Positions 11,797-23,300 of a stretch of DNA of 64,000 bases are shown here, piece by piece. Both the position numbers and the translations under genes were made by a program. The stretch is from Fomitopsis serialis (taxonomy: Eukaryota; Basidiomycota; Agaricomycetes; Polyporales; Fomitopsidaceae). How positions within the stretch are numbered: the stretch's first letter is position 1; every line of letters starts with the position of its first letter. Under the pieces are notes generated by a model that was given only the letters and a program-made list of their open reading frames with translations, had not been told where the DNA came from and did not search any database. The stretch lies in assembly GCF_022376445.1 (NCBI RefSeq), contig NW_025954995.1, positions 186,001 to 250,000 on the forward strand, written 5' to 3'.

Positions 11797-12648
11797 CTAT
11801 GTCTGTCCGCTCTTTCCCTTCATCGCCTTTCTGGCTTCCCTTTGTCTCTTGACTGCCTCCAGCCTCGACTTCAACAGCGACACCTTCGCGTCTGCCTCCT
11901 CCTGTACGCGCTCCTCCTCCCATAACCTGTCCATGATCAACTCCCGTTCATCTTGCTCTTTTCGTCTCCTAATCTCTGCCTCATCCGGCACAGCGTTCTG
12001 CTCATCCTGGGTGTCGTCTGCTGCCTGCGGCGGGAAGCCTTCCGGGACCTCTGGCGCGAGCTCAGGCTCAGCGAAGACGGTTGCCCGCTCGTACGCCTCG
12101 TGGACGTCGGGGGCGTTGACGACCGATGCTTGGAACCGCTCCCACTCTTCGTCCATTGCGCCCTTCGTGGCCAGTGCGGCCGGCGCAGGGCGCGCACCTG
12201 GTGCGTCTTCTTCGTCTGTATCCTCGGAGGGCGGCAGCGGTGCGCGCGATGGGTCTGAGAAGAAGTCTGCAGGGAACCCTCCCTTCGCGGCCGGCGATGC
12301 AGGTTGTGGTTGGTCGTCATCTGCGTCGTCCTCGTCCGCCGAACCGCCACCTACCCTCCTCCGCTTAGCCTCGATTCCCTCATCCTCCTCATCGGACTGC
12401 TCCTCCTCCGCCTTCCGCTTCTGCCTGAGTGCCTCCTCCTGCGCTCTCCGCTGCTCCTCTTCCTTCAGCCGCGCGGCGTTCGTGCGGTGCTGCTTGCTGC
12501 CGACATGGCCCTCCCAGGACGTGCCCTGCTTGATGTTGATTCCGCATGCGATGCAGCGCAGTTGTCCGGCGACGGAATAGGAGGCGAGTGGGTGGTTGAC
12601 GCGCACCTCTTGCCGCTTCGCACGTAGGAGAGATCGTGCGTCGGACAT
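11797..12648 (-). CDS. zinc-finger protein ZNF830/CCDC16 family
   Basis: Members are nuclear, found with spliceosome complexes and in genome maintenance. The single exon encodes 283 residues. The N-terminal block RVNHPLASYSVAGQLRCIAC is followed by a U1-type C2H2 finger (CIACGINIKQGTSWEGHVGS plus KQH). Next come an acidic Glu/Lys-rich coiled region, the family motif GFPADFFSDPS, the conserved MDEEWERFQASV, and a basic coiled-coil C-terminus. Order and length match the family. The mapping to ZNF830 rests on my memory of the family, not on a search. Confidence 0.88.
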   Translation of the reverse strand: MSDARSLLRAKRQEVRVNHPLASYSVAGQLRCIACGINIKQGTSWEGHVGSKQHRTNAARLKEEEQRRAQEEALRQKRKAEEEQSDEEDEGIEAKRRRVGGGSADEDDADDDQPQPASPAAKGGFPADFFSDPSRAPLPPSEDTDEEDAPGARPAPAALATKGAMDEEWERFQASVVNAPDVHEAYERATVFAEPELAPEVPEGFPPQAADDTQDEQNAVPDEAEIRRRKEQDERELIMDRLWEEERVQEEADAKVSLLKSRLEAVKRQREARKAMKGKSGQT

Positions 12649-12699
12649 GGGAGCAGACGATTGTTGTATTCTGAGAGAGGCGAGTACTAGTCCGGGGTT

Positions 12700-15236
12700 G
12701 GAGTCTTTTGTATCACCGCGGGCAAACCAACTTATTCAGACTCCGAAAATGCTAAGAACATGGGCTTTTACGGGGAACCTTTTCAGAGGCAGAATGAATA
12801 TCAACAATGTTCGGATAACCCTACAAAACAAGTTGTCCTAAGTCTTTGACACTGTCCTCATTTCGCTCGCTCTCACTGATTTCTCTCTTGGGCTCAAGCA
12901 GTTCAGTTCTAGTTGATCTCCTGCACAGTATGGTACTTCTGTGTCTATAGGATGATCTACCGTAATCATGTTGGTTACTGTGGTTGCACATTTTAACTTT
13001 TAAGTATGCCCTACTGTCAGAGTAGGGCTGTATGAGTACCATGGCATGGAGGGATGTTCCTTTGCACAGAGGAGACTGCTCAGATTGGATGGTACATGTA
13101 GTGGTGCCACTCCTACTGAGCATGAGCAGCTTGACAGAATGACCACTTGCCAGTCTGACTGGAAATGTTGCACTGTGTCTGCTTTCTTTCTTGCAATCAT
13201 TGCAGACCTGAATATGATCCCTTCATTCTGAAGCACACCCACAAATACTTGCTGGGGAGTGGGCCATGCATGGCAATATGATCCCAGTTGTATTGTCTGT
13301 GTCTTTTGTCTTCTGGCTCATAAAATCATTGCTTGAATCTCACTTATCAAATGCATTGATATATACTAGTCTGTGAGACTAACTTCTATGCTTTATCAAG
13401 TAGTTGTCAAACTGTGACAATCACAGTGCCCTTACGCAAGCCAAATTGAAATCATCAAGGAGTATCATAGTCGTAACAGGGGTGCTTACATTATTGTTGC
13501 TTAGCTCATTCCTCATTGCAGTACCACAGGACACAAAGCATCAAATCCCAAATGTTGAGTATCCTAGAGAATCCATAATGTGCATATTTCTTCATCAGAA
13601 AGTTTTACTGATCATAGATAGCTATGCCAATATTGCTATACAGCCATTATCCAATGAATGTGTGGTCGCAGACTTGTTCTTGCCCAACTGTACCTGAGCT
13701 GCCCTGTCACCATGTCTGGGACATTATGCACTGTCTCAAAACACTGAACAACAATACTACTTTACTAGTGGGAGATTGTTGTATCATGGAATCTGTCTAG
13801 GGACTGTTAGTAACTCAACAATGACAATGATCAGAATCAATTGTATCATTTGAACTGAGTAAGTCATACTTCCCTACAAATTGATACTACAATGGCCTAG
13901 ACCTCCCAATGTTAGAGTCTGTTCATGTCACCCATGCTGATTTTGGTACACTCATGATACCTCTTCATGAATTGTGGCTCATGCTATGGAAAAACAGTAA
14001 GTCACATGTTCTTGATGCGGTATACTGGAATGATCATCTGCATTCCTCTCCTCATCCCTTATCCTGACATCATTCCATGTTATTGTCAATCCAGGTATAT
14101 GTAACAAGTCACTAACAGCAACCTGTTAAATGCATTAGGTGGGCACATGATGTTCAACAGGTGCTTCACAAGTTACACTCAGGACTTCACATTGCGAACA
14201 AATGAGAGCATCCACAGATTATCAAAGCCATGTTACAGCCAAGATCTCCTAATTTATGACCTAAGCAATATGTCACAGGCAGTGTTATGAATATTCATAT
14301 TCAATGGAGAGCAAGAACCTGTAAACAAGGATTGTATCATTAACATCACTGTTTCTTTCTTGCATAGCAGCAGGCAGTCTGCATATATCTTGCACCCCTT
14401 CAAATGAGGTAGCTGTAGTCCCATATCAAAGTATGGTAAGTACTGCCAGAGCTTTGAGTGAGCACAATGACCACTTATATGTGATTCATTAATACTTCAT
14501 AAATTTTCTGGGGTGTTTGGAGGTTTTCTGAGCCTATACAAGGAGGTTATGTGGCCTAGAATGAATATCCTGCACATGTTCATGATTTGTTCCATGCATA
14601 GCATAAGGAACCATGAAGGCTAGGGAAATTATGAGAGCATCTGTGAAGCAGGAGCTATCACATAATCATTATTACTACATATGGCAGGTGCCCTCCCATT
14701 GGGAAATCACACACTGGGCAATGCCTTGTGGGCCAGTAGATGCTGTAGAAATGACAGAATATTCAGAGTGGATGAATGCACCAGTTCAAGCAACTGGCAG
14801 GCATATGGAGAATCATTAATCAGCATACATGCACTATATATGTACTGTGTCCCACTCTTGAAATGTTATTGTGACATTAACAGTTGCTGATGCTTCTTTC
14901 CATGAATCCCAATGCTATATGGGTCACATCAGTGTTCATGTGTCCCAACTTGCATCTTTTCATACCTATAGGCATTTGTAATTTTTTCAACCATTGTGTT
15001 TGTCTGCTCTCTGTCTGTATTAAGGACAACAAGAACAGGATACATTCCTACACTCATTGGGTCAGGGTGTTACATAAGGCAGTTGCTGAGGAAAATAGTA
15101 GAACTGTGTTGTGATGTGAATATATATCGGAGCACACATCTAATGACATTGTTAACTGCATACTCTAACTCACCAAGCCACATATATACTGGATACCTCA
15201 GTATCACACTCTCTGAATTCTCAAACATCAAACATT
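12700..15236. other. CpG-depleted, AT-rich decayed repeat DNA
   Basis: This stretch has few CG dinucleotides and many TG/CA, unlike the GC-rich genes before it. That is what methylation-driven C-to-T decay (RIP-like or plain deamination) leaves behind. No intact gene remains; the longest frame (13,404-13,697) has no recognisable domain. A purine tract followed by TGTTG at about 13,766-13,778 resembles a Copia polypurine-tract/LTR junction, but this is weak. It is the left flank into which the palindrome-bearing DNA was inserted. Confidence 0.6.
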
Positions 15237-15353
15237 ATAGGGGCTTTTTGACCAATCCTTAGGGTGAGGATGGGGTGAGGATGGGTGAGGAAGGCATTTT
15301 CACGTTCTGAGCATTAAACGTCTCACCCTCGCAGCATGAATCTCAGCGTGCAT

Positions 15354-15513
15354 AACCCGCGTTTGCGCCATGGCGCGACTGCGGATGCGAGGTACTCTTA
15401 CCCGCGTTCGCGCCATGACGCGAACGCGGGTAACATGCAGTCTCCATTTGAGTCTGCGACTGCCTTCTGCCAGTCACCCTTACCCGCAATCGCGCCATGG
15501 CGCGATTGCGGAT
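15354..15513. repeat. palindromic repeats, copies 1-3
   Basis: Three copies lie at 15,354-15,386 (degenerate), 15,398-15,433 (perfect arms TTACCCGCGTTCGCG with complement) and 15,480-15,513 (arms CCGCAATCGCGC with complement). The arm sequences differ from later copies, but each is changed on both sides so that pairing is kept. Confidence 0.9.
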
Positions 15514-16207
15514 GAGTCCGCACATCCATTGCCTTGTTTGGCAAGTCCGAGCGCCCGCCCGATCTCACAGGCACCCACCGACTTGCTCGTGTGCCACAGA
15601 GGGCATGCATCTGTGGTGTACCACATCATCCATTACACCCTCCGCATGCAGCGTCCATTCTGTGTTGTGTGTCAGTGATGTGCAGTGACAGGGCAGGCGA
15701 GATCACGTCAGCCACCTGCTCAGCCACCAACGGGCGCTCACACGATCTCCTGCCCACAACCACCATCTCCCGCCTCTCCTGCCTCCTGCCTCCCTCTCTT
15801 TTACATCCAGCAAGCCCACCGCGCCCTGAGGTGATGTGCGTACCTGCGCATGAAGACAGCGACACGGAGATTGTGCGCGCGTAAGGTACGTGCACGCAAG
15901 ATGACCTCTGTGAGTGCGAAACACGGTCGCCCGCAAGTTGATAACGCGGCAGACGAGTATACATCAGCAGAGTGTCCTTGTTTCGAGACACACGACAAGC
16001 TCACCTCCCGATGTTCTGGATGATTCGCCATACCGACGGGTTGCTCGCGACAGGACTCGCTCGAGAGTGTGCATCAAACCACCTGCCCGGGCTGTTGCTC
16101 GTATTACTGGGTACGCCTCGATGATCATTGCGGCACCCTATCGGTGCGCCCTGTGTGTTTCTATCCGCGCGATTGCGAATAGGCACACTGTCCTTGTTTT
16201 CATCGTC

Positions 16208-16479
16208 TACCCGCGCTTGCGCCACGGCGCGAACACAGGTACTGTGCACTGTTCTGAGAGACTCTCAGACGTACTTGTGAATGCTCTTTACCCGCGAACG
16301 CGGGTAAGTGCACTGTTTGTGTCAAGGTTTTCTGGGACGTAAACGTAGGTGCAAGTATAATATTATTTTGTATAGTAAGCAGAGTGCCAGGCAATCAAGG
16401 AATTTAATTCAAAGGATGCCCCTGGTAGGGTACTCCGAGTATGTTATCCGCAATTGCGCCACGGCGCGATTGCGGGTAA
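16208..16479. repeat. palindromic repeats, copies 4-6
   Basis: Copies lie at 16,208-16,240 (one arm eroded), 16,288-16,307 (short form that has lost its centre, TTACCCGCGAACGCGGGTAA) and 16,444-16,479 (AATTGCG/CGCGATT arms). Confidence 0.85.
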
Positions 16480-16626
16480 GAGTACACGTGAGCACCAGCA
16501 TCGCTTCTCGCACGTGGTGTATCGCTTCAACCAGGCGTGCAGCGCGTGCGCGCCGTGTGGACTGGTCTGTCCGCACCGCTGCCGTTTCCACTGCCCAATC
16601 CCACTGTCAATCTTGCTCGCATCACT

Positions 16627-18299
16627 ATGGTCGGTACCTACGACCTCCAACAATTTGCGCTTGCTCAGTGCGCATTCACCATCAATCACGCTGACCTCAC
16701 GGACAACGCGCGGAAAGCGGCTTTTGGCCGCGTGCACAACATGTACATTTTCACGGACTTACCGCCGCAGCCCAGCGAATGGACCGCTAAGCAACTCAAG
16801 GCGCTCAACCGCCTGTTGCGTTCGTTGCTCAACAGCGCTGTCTCGTGGGACACATTCCAGTACATCGTCCAGCACCACATCCTGGTAAGTCAAGCTTTCG
16901 TGTTGCCGCGAGATACGGCCGCGCTAAACGACACGTTGACAGACCGACCCGTGGCTCATGTCGCTGAAACAGTCAAATCAATATGACCAGTTCCCCCTTG
17001 TGCTCGCGACCTGCTTCAACTGGCAGTACCGGACCGCAGAGGGCACTTCCCGAACACGATGGAGGAATACTTCATGTGGAGGCGCATACCATACGTCACC
17101 CTCGAAGAGGACAGCTCGCGCGAGACCAGGAGCGCGTCTCTCGCGCTGTTCTTGAAGCAGTGGTGGATCCGTAAGTCCTCATGTGTTGCGCGACTATGGA
17201 CTCACGCGCGAGCTGCTCGACTGCAGGCAACGACCGTGTCAGGTCCGGTAAGCGGTTGCTTACCGCTCTCCATTGGCCAGCCGCACTGACCAGTCGCTCG
17301 ATCAATCCCAGGTGGACCGCCTCTCTCACATGAGGCCAACGACTTCGACTTCAGCCATTGTGTCGGACGCAGAGCGCGCCGCGGCAAGGAAGAACAACGA
17401 AGGCATCGCAGCCCCAGGGAGCATTCCCGCTGCCGCCATGCTCGACAACGTGGTACGTGGTTCCTTTTTTATCTCAATCGCAGCCAATGCTTACTGACTT
17501 GTAAGCTGGTCGAGGCCGCGCGGTGCAAGCGGTGTGTGAATGACCGGCGAGATGAGTGTAGGGTGCCCTTCGCGAAGACGTGCTGTCACCGCTGTATGAG
17601 GAGGAAGGTCAACTGCTCGCTCACGGTAAGTCATGTCGTATTTCTGTCTTTCTCTGTGACGCGCTCACTCGCTACAGACCAACGAGCCTCTGAGGCGGTT
17701 GACTCGCCGCGCGCGTCCCTGGCACCTGTGCTGCAGAATAATTCCGCACCCGACTCTCTACCACGTGCACGCTCGTCATCGCGTTCGCCCGCGCCTTCTC
17801 CATCGCATTCGCCCTCGCGTTCTGTCACTCGCTCGACGCCCGCATCGCCGCCCAACGTTGTATCCGACTCATCATCCCCGCTGCCGGCCGGGCGTATTGC
17901 ATCTGCACAGTCGCACTCGCCCGCTTCTTCTGCAAGCCCATCGACCGTCTCAGTGGTGCAGATGATGGACGTGGATCCTGTGTCGCCAGGAACATCAAGC
18001 AGTGTTGACGCAGGTGCTGGGCCTTCGAACTTTGGAGCCCATCGTGTCGCGAGACGTAAGTGTTCATTCTTTGATTGAGAAACGGAACACTCATGCTGGT
18101 ACAGGCAACTCAACGAGCTCGACACCAGTGCGATCATCCGCGATGTCAAGCGATCATCGGATCTCCCTATGGCCGAATGATTGAACGTCCATCAGGGGTG
18201 ATCGCGCGGCTCATCAACGAGGTCGCCAGATTGCGGGGTGCCTTCAGGCGACGAAGAAGAAACGTGCTCGGTATGGGGGTGATGAAGATGATTGAGTAG
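16627..18299 (+). CDS. unknown multi-exon protein with Zn2Cys6-like cysteine cluster
   Basis: I do not recognise this gene. From MVGTYDLQQFALAQCAFTIN it runs through QPSEWTAKQLKALNRLLRSL, a GT-AG intron at about 16,885-16,942, TDPWLMSLKQSNQYDQFPLV, then MEEYFMWRRIPYVTLEEDSS. A later exon has six cysteines spaced C-x2-C-x7-C-x8-C-x2-C-x6-C (CKRCVNDRRDEC, then CHRCMRRKVNC), close to the fungal Zn2Cys6 pattern. A Ser/Pro-rich tail follows. One apparent -1 shift near 17,044 is cured by one G. The 3' exon structure is uncertain, since three frames are possible after 18,100, so the end coordinate is provisional. DNA binding is an inference from the cysteine pattern only. Confidence 0.55.
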
Positions 18300-18452
18300 G
18301 AAGGTCGGGATAGTGTATCGCATCCTGCATGTATGTAAACCACATGTACTACCACTTCTTGAGCATGCTCACATATTGTTTCATTTATCTGACCACCGAA
18401 CTACGCGCACTTGATCAACGATCTGAGACGTGCGAATAATTAACACACATGC

Positions 18453-18669
18453 TACCCGCACTCGCGCTACGGCGCGAGTGCGGGTACAAATCTGAGGCAG
18501 CTCGACGGATTTTGATGGTTCCAAACGGCAGTACGATCACGTCAATTCATTCATTTTAGCGAGCGATACTACGACCTCCCACAGTCAACAAATACATGTA
18601 CAGTAGTTACGCCCAGTGTCACGAGTGAATCGATCTACCCGCGTTCGCGCTACGGCGCGAGTGCGGGTA
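18453..18669. repeat. palindromic repeats, copies 7-8
   Basis: Two good copies lie at 18,453-18,486 and 18,636-18,669, between the convergent plus-strand and minus-strand genes. Both have the centre CTACGG. Confidence 0.9.
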
Positions 18670-18691
18670 GTTGCACTGTTTCTAATATAAG

Positions 18692-19517
18692 TCACTTCCG
18701 CATCTTCCTGACGTCCTTCGAGAGCTTCGCGAGGCGGGACTCGAGCGTCGCGGTGCGCTGGTTGCTGTCCTCAAGGTCGCTCTCGAGCTTTGCGACCTTG
18801 CGCTCGAGAATAGCGACCCTGCGCTCCGCCGCCTCTACCTTGTTGGCGGCGTAATGCGCATTGTCCCCGCCGGCCTTCGCAATCTCCAAGGCGAGCTTGC
18901 TGCGGTCTGTCGCGAGACTGGCTTCTTCAGCCGCGAGCTCGTACCGGTCCATCCCCGTGCTCCTTCGCGGCTTGCTGAGCCATTTGCGAGTGAGCTCCGG
19001 CTCGGCCCTAACCTCGCGATCAATTTGCCTCTTTCTCCGCTTCGCTATCCTCCGTGTCATCCTCGGCACTATCGTCTTCACCGTCGATCTCGTCCTCGTC
19101 CGTGCGGTGACTCCTACCGCACCTGTGCCCCCGTCCGCATCCTCGTCCAACTCGTCGACACTTTCATTGCTACTGGTGGGCCGAACGCTCGCGGGCGAGC
19201 GCGAAGCATCGGACTGAATCGGAAGGTGAGTGAAGAGGAAGTAGCGAGTGTAAATCGACGTACCGGTACGAAAGACGTAGCATCAGAGGTGCGCCGACGG
19301 CGCTTGCGGCTGGGCCCGCACGCAGCGCCGTGTCAGACCTCTCACTCTCGTCACGGGAGCTGCGTTGGGCCCGCGAGGCAACGGCTTTCCCTTGTGCGTG
19401 GATCCGCGCCTCCCGGTCTGTGGAGCTTTCTTGGGGACGCTGAGCCACTTCTTGCGCATGCTGCCGGAACCTCCATGTTCTCGGTTTCTTCATTTGGCGC
19501 GTACGTCGCGGTACCAT
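18692..19517 (-). CDS. unknown basic/coiled-coil protein, probably two exons
   Basis: I do not recognise this gene. The long C-terminal exon (18,692 to about 19,150) encodes a basic stretch, then heptad-like coiled coil: ELAAEEASLATDRSKLALEI, KVEAAERRVAILERKVAKLE, and LESRLAKLSKDVRKMRK at the end. An upstream exon beginning MVPRRTRQMKKPRTWRF at 19,517 could supply the start through an intron near 19,170-19,250. The phrase KWLSKPRR in the C-terminal exon resembles KKWLSVPKK in another frame of the first exon, so the first exon's frame is uncertain. It is convergent with the Zn2Cys6-like gene, with palindromes between them. Confidence 0.5.
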
Positions 19518-19641
19518 CTTCGGCCACGGTGATTATAGGGGATTTTCGACCAATTTCGGGGTCAGGGAGGGGTCAGGGGCAGATTTCCACAAAAAACTGG
19601 ACCTCTGCACATGAGGAACACCCATCAATTTCCCATTTCCC

Positions 19642-20217
19642 TACCCGCACTCGCGCTACGTGCGCCATTGCGGGTAAACGACCACTGTCCGAGACTGTTA
19701 CCCGCACTCGCGCTACAGCGCAGATGCGGGTGAATAGACGGATCATTACTCTACACAACACACTAACACAGTACAGTAATAATATAGCTACGTCAATGAT
19801 TCATGCGTCACTCATGCACTTACTACCGAATACCCATTTTGTAGGGGTATTTTACCCCCTTTCGCGCTGCCGGCACGAGTGCGGGTAAAGAAGCTTACGA
19901 ATCAGTCATTTACCCGCACTCGCGCCGACGGCGCCAATGCGGGTAACGACACACTAATAATGTGACACGCTACCCGCACTCGCGTCGCCAGCGCGAGTGC
20001 GGGTAAATAACGATAGAATTACATGAACAGTACCCGCACTCGCGCCGGCGACGCGAGTGCGGGTATTGTAGTACAATTTGATGTACCGTTACCCGCACTC
20101 GCGTCGCCGGCGCGAGTGCGGGTAAATAACGATAGACCGTAGCATCGAGAGACCGGATCCATTGATCTTAATCGGTATCTTTACCCGCACTCGCGCTGGC
20201 TGCGCGAGTGCGGGTAA
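19642..20217. repeat. left palindrome array, copies 9-16
   Basis: Eight copies lie at 19,642-19,677; 19,698-19,732; 19,852-19,888 (hybrid in the terminal inverted repeat, one arm TTACCCCCTTTCGCGC); 19,910-19,946; 19,971-20,006; 20,031-20,065; 20,089-20,125; and 20,181-20,217. Spacing within the last five is about 60-90 bp. Arms are TTACCCGCACTCGCG and its complement around a 5-8 nt centre that varies (GTCGCCA, GCCGGCGA, GCTGGCT and others). Confidence 0.95.
19847..19888 (+). repeat. left terminal inverted repeat (42 bp)
   Basis: Begins GTATTTTACCCCCTTTCGCG and ends in a palindrome arm, GAGTGCGGGTAA. It matches the complement of 34,651-34,692 at 41 of 42 positions. Confidence 0.93.
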
Positions 20218-20364
20218 TGTCACACGATCATGTGCTTCGGACGTATCCGTAGCCATGCGTTCGGGGCACACTTACCTTGTTAAACATACGCCCACAGATC
20301 GATCGCGCGTTCGCGCACATCTCTACGCTCTTCATCTCACTCTGCTTGTCATCTGTGCTGTGCC

Positions 20365-23300
20365 ATGTCTGACCGTGGCTCGTCTCGGTCGCCTGGGCCT
20401 TCGGATCAGTCGCTGCAGTATGAAGAGGTACGTACCGTTATCAAATCAGTGGCCGATCGACACTGACAGTTGTCAATGTAGATTCAACCGGACTTGGACG
20501 TGATCGGGGGATCCAATGCCCATGACGGCCGGTCAGGGCGCTGAACAGGATCGGGAGGCTGAGCTTCTCGCAGAGCGGCGGAAGCATGCCTCGGCTTCAC
20601 GCTCGTGCCGGCATCGCCCTGGCTTATGAGAGCAATGCAGGTCGACTATTTGTACCAACGTTGGAACCCGCGCCCGCTCGATGCTCACCACCGCGAGGGT
20701 ATCGTGAAAGACCTGAAGCACGAGCCTCGCAACGTACTCAAGGAGAACGCGCTTCTGCTCGCCGTACCGGGTGGATCGGTCAGCCCCGAGTCGTTCATCG
20801 TATCCGGTCACAAGGGCTCGAAGACGCCGAAGCTGCAGCTTGCAGCCCAGGCGATTGAGGACGAGAAATCGAAGGTCGTGCTTGACGTGATCGCCGGGCA
20901 GCATCGCCTGCACGCGTCTGCCGACTGGCACCAGGACGGTGAGAATGCGATCGTGCGCACGGAGAAGCGCGTGGACGATTGGAAGGCCTCGTTCAAGACG
21001 TCGGAGGCGTGGAGGGCCGAACTCAAGCAACGTGAACAGGACGTGGAGAATGCGCATGCGTACATGCACGAGCGGGCGTGGTGGTTGGCGGAGGTCTTCG
21101 ATAGCGGTGCGTTCGTATCGTTCTCACAAATCTCGCACGATCACTCATACCATCCTTAGATAAACTCTCACCTGCGGCGATCAACACGCTCGCGCGAAAC
21201 CGCGACGCACGGAAGAAGGTGGAGGGGGATCAAGAGAAGTTTACGATGGAGATGAAGTCGCTGTGTGAGATCAAACCGTCGCAACTCGTCCAAGTCCTGC
21301 GCGATAAGCAGGAGACCCACAAGGAGGCTCAGCAGGCGGAACGACAGGTCAAGGGCGGGCACCACGCGAACACGATGTTCTCGCGCATCGTGCACTGTCT
21401 TCCGCTCGCACGATTCTGCATCGCACTCACGTCGCTCGGTCCCACTTTGAGAATACCGGCATCATGCGGTGGCGAGAACTCGAGCAGGAAGCGACGACGA
21501 CATTTGGAGTGAGTATCAGGTTAATCCATTTTGATTGTGGCTAACTATCTACGTCATACAGGCGTCATCTACCCCGTCCTCGACTTGCACCGGACGATGG
21601 GCCTGATCGGCTCGAAGCAGGATTTCCCGCTGTCGGACGACAAGGTTACGCAAGCATGTACGGACTGGGACGAGTTCGTACACGCGCACCATGCGAAGGA
21701 GGGCGAGAAGATATACGGTGCGGACGGCCAGGAGAGTGCCGCGCTGGACACCATCAAGGAGTACGGTACGATGAACCGGCTTCGGTCAGCGTTCCTGCGT
21801 GCGGTGCCCGACTACTCTATGTACACTCCGGAAGTCTTCGAGGCTCTGGAGATCTTGCACCAGAAGCACATCGTCGAGGACGATCCGCGCCTGCTGTACC
21901 TGCGGACGACTGACGCTTGCAAGCAGATGCGTGCGTACGGTGATGCGTTGCATGCTGCCATGGCTGACCTCCTGCCATGCGACACGGATGCGGAGATTGC
22001 GCATCGTGCAGCGGTCCTCGCGCGGATCCGGTTCGTGTACCATCCGTGGAGTGTGGAGGCGCAGGGCGCCGCGGTTGTCACGGCCGCACCGCTGATCACG
22101 CACGGCTTGATTTCGTGCCTGTTGGTTGACCGTGCGACGCACGAGTTGGGATGGATCTGGGTAAGTACATCGCTCCGTGCTCTGGTGATTGTTACTCACC
22201 GGTGTCAGCTCGCGTTCGTGCTCGAGCCGATGTCGCTGTTTGCTTGTGCGGTCGGCAACGACCTGCGCTACAAGTCGGCCGGTGCCTTGGTGGGCGCGTT
22301 GACTGCGCTTGAGCTGATGGGCGGTCTGAAGAAGCACATTGGGCCGGTGAGCGAGAGCCTGGCCGCGAAGGTCAGTGGTACACAACATACAGATCGGAGA
22401 CTGTGCTCACCGGATGATGTCAGATCGTGATGTTGTCGTGGGCAAAACGGACGCGGTTCATGCCGTTGCTGGCCTACTGTTACGGGAGGCTGACCGCTCA
22501 GCAGATCGAGTTCGACACCGAGTACAAGCACATACGTACCGGGATGGACAAGCCGATTGCGGCCGGTGTCACGGACATCGCCCCAGGTAGTGCGCGCGGT
22601 TCTGCTAACAAGGAACGTAAGCCGGCGGACATGGAGAAAGAGGCGGAGGACATGATCCGCCAGCTCTTTCCTTCGCTGAAGCAGGCGTTCCCGAAGGAGC
22701 CCAGCTTCCTGACGTGGGTGGTCCATCTCTGTGGCCACCGCAACGTGCTCGGTGGTCCACGGGCATCGGTCACTGCGGAAACTCCGCCTGTCGTGCTTGC
22801 CCCGAAGCCTGGACGCACGGCGGCGAAGAACAAGCCGAAGCCTGCGGCACAAGCTCCGGTAGCGCAGGCAGGCCCGTCGCGCCCGCCGATCCGTTTACCT
22901 GACTTGACGTGGGACATACCGGGCGCGTTAGCGTTTGCTCGGACGGGCGTTCCGCTGCCAAAGGAGAAAGGCTGGACGCGGAACTATGTTCCGGTCGCGC
23001 TTGCGTGCATCGCTGCGTGGGCTCACAAGACCATCATGGCCCGCGAATCGTTCTTGCTTCCGCCGATCGTCACGTACCTAAAGGACCTCACGACGCTGAT
23101 GAAACAGTTCCAGACCATACCAACGCACGACGCCATCTTCTGGCCTCGCTGGTCGCTCGTCGTGAAGCAGCCGGCGAACCCGGAAAACTGGCCGGAATGG
23201 TATGCGAAGGGCCGGTTGTCGGACATTGGGCGATTTCGCGGGTTGCTCACGCACCCAGCGATACGGCGACTGACGGGCTTCGGATCTGGGAAGGGACCGG

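Larger units (their letters stand above)
15237..19560. mobile_element. palindrome-bearing unit adjoining the large element (possible second, truncated element)
   Basis: CpG-poor DNA gives way near 15,237 to GC-rich DNA with the same palindromes as the big element downstream. The junction sequence TATAGGGGCTTTTTGACCAA recurs as TATAGGGGATTTTCGACCAA at about 19,536 in the same orientation, and a shorter relative (GTAGGGGTATTTTACC) lies at 19,841. These could be left ends of related elements lying head-to-tail. The unit holds a plus-strand gene with a Zn2Cys6-like cluster and a minus-strand coiled-coil gene. The right boundary is not defined, and this may instead be part of one larger composite. 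Confidence 0.4.

Noticed and set aside
13766..14160. A Copia 3' LTR starting TGTTGTATCATGG after a purine tract
   Set aside because: No matching LTR end, second LTR or target duplication was found. The region is too decayed to support the call beyond a passing note.
15354..15513. A CRISPR array, because of regularly spaced palindromic repeats
   Set aside because: The repeats are nearly perfect dyads with variable centres and arms, irregular spacing, eukaryotic context and no Cas-like genes.
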